Positions 59,887 through 64,000 of a stretch of 64,000 nt of DNA are shown here, one piece after another. Position numbers and translations under genes: made by a program. The notes under the pieces are model-generated. The model saw nothing but the letters and a program-made list of their open reading frames with translations. It had not been told where the DNA came from and made no database searches. Origin of the DNA: Promicromonospora sp. AC04 (lineage in GTDB: Bacteria > Actinomycetota > Actinomycetes > Actinomycetales > Cellulomonadaceae); assembly GCF_003058225.1 (NCBI RefSeq), contig NZ_QBUG01000007.1, positions 98,955 to 162,954 of the forward strand, in the 5' to 3' direction. Position 1 is the first letter of the stretch, and each line of letters begins with the position of its first letter.

Positions 59887-61959
59887 ATGAACTCATCCGG
59901 TGAATCACCCGGCGCCCGCTCCTTCCCGGAAGCGCGTGTCAACGGGGCGCAGAGACCCGCGGTCTCGACTGCTCCTGGGAGCAATCTGGCCGGCTGGGCA
60001 TTCCTGCTCGGAGCCCCTCGGCCCGAGTCGCCGCTTCGCCGCAGGCTTGCCAGGGTCGGGGGCCTCGTCTCGGTAGGGGCCCTCCTGGCGTACCTGTGGT
60101 GGCGGGTCACCTTCACGATGCCCACCGGAGGATGGGACGAGGCGGCGGCGTGGATACTGGTCTGCTTCGAGGCAGTTCCCGTCCTGTGGCTGACGATCCG
60201 TATCGTGACGCTGTGGAACATCGACTGCCACGCCCCGGAGCCCGTGAGCGAGCTTCCTCCCGGGATGAGGGTGGCGGTCCTGATACCCACCTACGACGAG
60301 CCCGTGGAAGTCATCGCGCCCACGATCGCGGCGGCCTGCGCACTCGAACCCGCGCACGAGACCTGGGTGCTCGACGACGGTGACCGCGACTGGGTCGAGG
60401 AGATGTGCTGGGAGCTCGGTGCCCGGTACGTCCGCCGGCCGGTCCATGACCACGCCAAGGCCGGCAACCTCAACCACACGCTCGACCTCATGGCGCGGGA
60501 AGCCGCGGCCGGAAGCCCCGACGTCGACATCATCGCCGTACTGGACTGCGACCACGTGCCGCTGCCGACGTTCCTGACCGCCACGCTTGGGTGGTTCGAC
60601 GATCCCGCCATCGCGCTCGTCCAGGGACCCCAGACGTTCTACAACTCCGGGGCGTTCGACGACGACGGGGTCACCGGTGAACAGGGCGTCTTCTTCCACG
60701 TCCTGATGGCGGCCCGGAACCACGACAACGCCGGCCCGTTCTGGTGCGGTTCCACGTCCCTGCTCCGCGTGCGCGCACTTCGTGAGGTCGGCGGGATCGC
60801 CACCGACACGATCGTCGAGGACATGCACACGACCCTCGGCCTCATCCGCGCCGGATGGAAGACCGTCTACCACGGTCAGACCCTGGCCGTGGGACTGGCG
60901 CCCGCGACCCCGGAGCAGTACCTCCTGCAGCGGACCCGGTGGGGCCTGGGCTCCATGCAGGTGCTCGCCAAGGAGCGGCTGTGGGCCGCCAAGAGATGGC
61001 TGTCGTGGCGCAACTACTTCGAGTACCTCAGCGGGACCGTGTGGTGGCTGGAAGGGGTCATCACGGTCGCGGTGTTCCTGCTCCCCGCCGTGATCCTGCT
61101 CAGCGGTGCCCAGACGTCGACCGCTGGTCCAGGAGTCTTCGCCGCCGTCTTCCTGACGATGTTCGTGCTGCGGATCTGGGGGGTGCGACAGCTGTTCCGG
61201 CACCACATGCACCTTCCGACGGCATTCGCACTGCGGATCTTCCGCATCCCCGTGGGCTTCTCGTGCCTGTGGTGGCTGACGACGCGACGGAACCTCCAGT
61301 TCGCGGTGACCCCCAAGGCGGGAGCCGACCAGCGACGACGAGGTCGCCCACCGCGCGTCGTGATCGTGCTGATCGTGGTCGTCTTCACGGTGCTGTTCTA
61401 CGCGCTGGCCGGCGTACTGGGCTGGGTTCCCTGGCGTGCGACCGCCGGCGCGACGCTGGCATCGGGGATCTGGCTCCTGCTGGCCGGGATCGGCCTGGTC
61501 TACGGCACCGTCCGGGTCATGGCGCCCGCCTACGCGACCTCACGCCGCGACGCGCACCGGATAGCGGTGCGCGCAAGAGTGCTGACCGACGGCGGCTACG
61601 GTGATCTCGTGGACATCTCCGTCGGCGGGGCCGCCGTACGGTTTCCCCGGGGGTCGGCGCCGTCCGGCCCCGCGGTCACGCTGCACCTTCCTGGAGCCGC
61701 GCCCGTGCAGCTCACCGCGGTCCGCAGCACCCGAACGGACGACGGCGACGAGATCATCTCGATGCGGGTGGCGGACGGCGACTGGGCCGCGTTCCGCATC
61801 ATGTCGATGTGGCTCTTCCACACGCCACCGGGGGCGCTCGACAGCGTTCCTCCGGGGGTGCCCGCCGTCGCTGTCACGGAGCGGCGCCGGGTCTCGCGTG
61901 CGCTCGGCATCCTCATCGCCGAGCACAGTCCCGCCGACCCTGTCGGCGACGGTCGCTGA
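59887..61959 (+). CDS. Cellulose-synthase-like glycosyltransferase with PilZ domain
   Basis: 690 residues. Processive family 2 glycosyltransferase in the membrane. Two N-terminal spans, then the catalytic part with DDGDRDW, LDCDHVPLP (the DxD), VEDMHTT (base) and QRTRWGLG (QxxRW), then four or more spans, then a C-terminal PilZ domain: RRDAHR and VDISVGGAAV, the RxxxR and DxSxxG motifs that bind c-di-GMP. So polymer synthesis is likely switched on by c-di-GMP. The polymer may be cellulose-like, but no bcsB, bcsZ or other partner genes are visible. GAGGAG 7 nt before ATG 59887. The EAL gene follows 14 bp later. Confidence 0.9.
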   Translation: MNSSGESPGARSFPEARVNGAQRPAVSTAPGSNLAGWAFLLGAPRPESPLRRRLARVGGLVSVGALLAYLWWRVTFTMPTGGWDEAAAWILVCFEAVPVLWLTIRIVTLWNIDCHAPEPVSELPPGMRVAVLIPTYDEPVEVIAPTIAAACALEPAHETWVLDDGDRDWVEEMCWELGARYVRRPVHDHAKAGNLNHTLDLMAREAAAGSPDVDIIAVLDCDHVPLPTFLTATLGWFDDPAIALVQGPQTFYNSGAFDDDGVTGEQGVFFHVLMAARNHDNAGPFWCGSTSLLRVRALREVGGIATDTIVEDMHTTLGLIRAGWKTVYHGQTLAVGLAPATPEQYLLQRTRWGLGSMQVLAKERLWAAKRWLSWRNYFEYLSGTVWWLEGVITVAVFLLPAVILLSGAQTSTAGPGVFAAVFLTMFVLRIWGVRQLFRHHMHLPTAFALRIFRIPVGFSCLWWLTTRRNLQFAVTPKAGADQRRRGRPPRVVIVLIVVVFTVLFYALAGVLGWVPWRATAGATLASGIWLLLAGIGLVYGTVRVMAPAYATSRRDAHRIAVRARVLTDGGYGDLVDISVGGAAVRFPRGSAPSGPAVTLHLPGAAPVQLTAVRSTRTDDGDEIISMRVADGDWAAFRIMSMWLFHTPPGALDSVPPGVPAVAVTERRRVSRALGILIAEHSPADPVGDGR

Positions 61960-61973
61960 CCCACGGGGTGTTC

Positions 61974-62753
61974 ATGGACATCTCGGACCTTGAGGCTGCG
62001 ATCGCACACGCTGTCGACCACAACGAGCTCGTGCTGCACTACCAGCCGGTCATCCGGGTGCGGACGGGGACCCTCGAAGGGTTCGAAGCGCTCGTGCGGT
62101 GGGAACGACCGGGAACGGGGCTGGTCCCTCCGGGAGAGTTCGTCCCCGCAGCCGAGACGTCCGACCTGATCTGCGACCTCGACGCGTGGGTGCTGAACAG
62201 GGCGACGGAACAGATTGCCGCCTGGGGCCACGCGGTCGGTGATCACGACCTGACTTTCGCGGTCAACCTCTCCGGCAGGCACATCAACTCCTCACGCGTC
62301 CTGGACGACGTGGCGACCGCCCTGCGCCGCAGCGGTGTCGATCCGGGCCGGCTCGTCCTCGAGATCACCGAGAGCGTGCCGGTCGGCGACGGGCCCGCCG
62401 TGGCGCACCTCCGCGAGCTGCGGCGCCTGGGGATCGCGCTCGCCCTGGACGACTTCGGTACGAAGTACAGCACGGTCGAGCAGCTGACCCGGCTCCCGAT
62501 AGACATCGTGAAGATCGACCAGAGCTACCTCGACGTCAGCACCGTCACGACGCGCGAGCTCTTTCGGTCGATGGTGGAGACCATCCATGCCTGCGGCTTC
62601 TCCGTGGTGGCGGAAGGAGTCGAGCACCTGGAGCAGCTCGAGCTGCTCCGAGTGCTCGGGGTCGAGTTCGCTCAGGGCTTTGCCCTGGGCCGGCCGATGA
62701 CCTCGGCCGAGCTCGAAGGCCAATGGCCCGCCCCAAGGCTGCCACCACCGTGA
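61974..62753 (+). CDS. EAL-domain c-di-GMP phosphodiesterase
   Basis: 259 residues, a stand-alone EAL domain. The catalytic residues all appear conserved: LEGFEALVRW (EAL), NLSGRHI (Asn), LEITES (Glu), LDDFGTKYST (two Asp), VKIDQSYL (Lys) and VAEGVE (Glu). It should hydrolyse c-di-GMP to pGpG and so damp the upstream glycosyltransferase. ATG 61974 follows GGGGTG. Likely in one operon with the glycosyltransferase. Confidence 0.93.
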   Translation: MDISDLEAAIAHAVDHNELVLHYQPVIRVRTGTLEGFEALVRWERPGTGLVPPGEFVPAAETSDLICDLDAWVLNRATEQIAAWGHAVGDHDLTFAVNLSGRHINSSRVLDDVATALRRSGVDPGRLVLEITESVPVGDGPAVAHLRELRRLGIALALDDFGTKYSTVEQLTRLPIDIVKIDQSYLDVSTVTTRELFRSMVETIHACGFSVVAEGVEHLEQLELLRVLGVEFAQGFALGRPMTSAELEGQWPAPRLPPP

Positions 62754-62928
62754 GCGTCCAGAGAAATGCCGACTATCTGCCGAATGAGCGGCGCCGCCCC
62801 CATATCTGACGCTTTCTTCGACGCTGTGCCATGCTGTTGAGGGGCAGCCATTCTGTGATGACCAACGAAAGGTCCGGACAGTCGTAATTGCCCGAGTCAA
62901 TCGCTGCAGCAGGGGGGCGGGCAACATA

Positions 62929-64000
62929 ATGACTACCCGACTTTCACGGCGTCGACGACTGCCGTATCGCTACCGCTTGATGGTGGCGATGTTGTTGGTC
63001 TCGTTGCCGGTGATGTTCGGGATGGCGGTGTTGTTGACCACCTCGGCAACGCACAGCCTGACCGTCGCGGCCGAGCAGACTGGGCAGAGCGTCGCACGTG
63101 AGGTCTCGCTGAAGGTGCAGGACTGGCTGTCCGAACGGCGCCAGAGCCTGACCGTGCTCGCCGCGACCGCCGCCGACGCCAACGCCGACGACCCGACCGG
63201 CGAAGAGGCCCGGTCCGTGATGGCGCAGGTCGCCGAGACCGGCGGCAACTTCACCCTGATCCAGGTCACCGACCTGGACGGCCAGGTGCTGTCGACCAGC
63301 GGAACCGGCGGTGTCACCGATCCTGCCGAGCAGGAGTGGTTCGCCCGCGCCGCCGAGGGTCAGCCGGTCCTGACCTCGCCGGTCCGGCGGGGCGATCACA
63401 TCGAGTGGGTCATGGCGCAACCCGTGCTCGGCCCGGACGGCAACCCGCAGGCCATCGTGATCGGCACCCTCGATCCGGCGCGCCTGGCCGACCTGCTCGA
63501 GCTGGAGCTGGCAGAGGTCATCGCTGTGGACTCCCAGAATCGTCTGGTCTACAGCAGCGAGGACATGGGTCAGGATACCGACGAGGCCGCGATGCTGGCC
63601 GCCGGCGCCCTGAGCACCACCGTCGAGAACGCCGCCACCCAGGAAGCGGCCAGCACCGGCCGGCCCGGCGTCGCGCGTTTCACCGATCTCGAGGGCCACG
63701 ACGTCATCGCCGGATACGACCTGGTCGAGGACCTTAGCTGGACCATCGTCGCCGAGGTCCACGCCGACGCCCTGCTCGCCCCCGTCACCACCCAGCGCCA
63801 GTACGCCATCGCCCTGCTGGCCGTCGGAACTCTCCTCGCGGTCGGAGCCGCACTCCTCTTCGGCGTCCGCGAGGCGCGGAACCTCAGGGGACTGGCCGCC
63901 AGGACCACGGCTGCGGGGGTGGAGGTGAACTCGGCGGCCACGGAGCTGTCGGCATCCTCGGACGAGCTGGCGGCGACCACCACCGAGCAGAGCGCCGGAG
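62929..64000 (+). CDS. Methyl-accepting chemotaxis protein, N-terminal part (cut by window end)
   Basis: 357 residues visible. Span one in RLMVAMLLVSLPVMFGMAVL, then an extracellular dCache-like domain of about 240 residues (FTLIQVTDLDGQVLSTSG, VLTSPVRRGDHIEWVMAQPV), span two in ALLAVGTLLAVGAALLFGV, then the start of the signalling coil (AATELSASSDELAATTTEQS). No HAMP signature is visible between span two and the coil. ATG 62929 has a GGGGGGCGGG ribosome site upstream. Senses an outside ligand and controls flagellar motion; the ligand is not readable. Confidence 0.88.
   Translation, partial: MTTRLSRRRRLPYRYRLMVAMLLVSLPVMFGMAVLLTTSATHSLTVAAEQTGQSVAREVSLKVQDWLSERRQSLTVLAATAADANADDPTGEEARSVMAQVAETGGNFTLIQVTDLDGQVLSTSGTGGVTDPAEQEWFARAAEGQPVLTSPVRRGDHIEWVMAQPVLGPDGNPQAIVIGTLDPARLADLLELELAEVIAVDSQNRLVYSSEDMGQDTDEAAMLAAGALSTTVENAATQEAASTGRPGVARFTDLEGHDVIAGYDLVEDLSWTIVAEVHADALLAPVTTQRQYAIALLAVGTLLAVGAALLFGVREARNLRGLAARTTAAGVEVNSAATELSASSDELAATTTEQSAG

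Noticed and set aside
62754..62928. c-di-GMP riboswitch before the chemoreceptor (or before the glycosyltransferase)
   Set aside because: No match to the conserved GEMM core and tetraloop/receptor pattern could be seen by eye.

Overview
The window is a gene-dense, very GC-rich chromosomal segment of an actinobacterium. It carries a complete Pup-proteasome locus (arc, dop, pup, prcB, prcA, pafA) and the mycothiol gene mshC. It also shows the actinobacterial gene order hisF ... hisI-trpE ... trpC-trpB-trpA-lgt ... pyk ... pdtaR. Together with PilZ, EAL and chemoreceptor genes this suggests a proteasome-bearing, probably motile member of the Micrococcales (Promicromonosporaceae/Cellulomonadaceae type). 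The genus is a guess.

Layout. 0-1 kb: start of pdtaR, a tRNA-Leu(CAA) gene and an internally deleted short-chain dehydrogenase pseudogene. 1-10.3 kb: a membrane NAD-binding/RyR-domain protein, pyruvate kinase and the glutamate synthase pair gltB-gltD. 10.4-23.5 kb: lgt, trpABC, a run of small membrane proteins, trpE, hisI, a heterodimeric ABC exporter under a SoxR/MerR-like promoter, and hisF. 23.5-34.8 kb: an FKBP lipoprotein, pafA, prcA, prcB, pup, dop, arc, trmI, a site-2 protease and a RecB-family nuclease. 35-46.6 kb: an accessory zone with a lipoprotein, a HAD phosphatase, a TetR-controlled P450 cassette (SDR, ferredoxin reductase, CYP, ferredoxin), a divergent membrane kinase-like protein, small unknown genes, an HD protein and an XRE/Nudix pair. 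46.7-59.5 kb: a small protein, PAC2, two paired Ser/Thr kinases with secreted C-terminal domains, mshC, uppP, an aldo/keto reductase, small proteins, and M20 and M3 peptidases. 59.9-64 kb: a PilZ-linked cellulose-synthase-like glycosyltransferase, an EAL phosphodiesterase and a chemoreceptor cut by the window end.

How it works together. The trp/his/glt block is amino-acid biosynthesis with strong translational coupling: ATGA or GTGA overlaps occur at hisI-trpE, trpE to its membrane partner, trpB-trpA, trpA-lgt, gltB-gltD, prcB-prcA and the ABC pair. The proteasome block encodes the tag (Pup), its activator and remover (Dop), its ligase (PafA), the unfoldase (ARC) and the protease core (PrcA/PrcB). 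The P450 cassette looks like a self-contained hydroxylate-then-oxidise pathway under a local repressor. The right end couples c-di-GMP turnover and sensing to polysaccharide synthesis and taxis.

The clearest cross-window signals are these: (i) at least twelve genes have a TANNNT hexamer 6-8 nt before the start codon, as expected of leaderless transcripts; (ii) a near-perfect palindrome sits in a 19-bp promoter spacer before the ABC exporter; (iii) three genes carry 15-bp-period tandem repeats coding for disordered pentapeptide arrays; (iv) a kinase pair has one member that lacks the catalytic aspartate.
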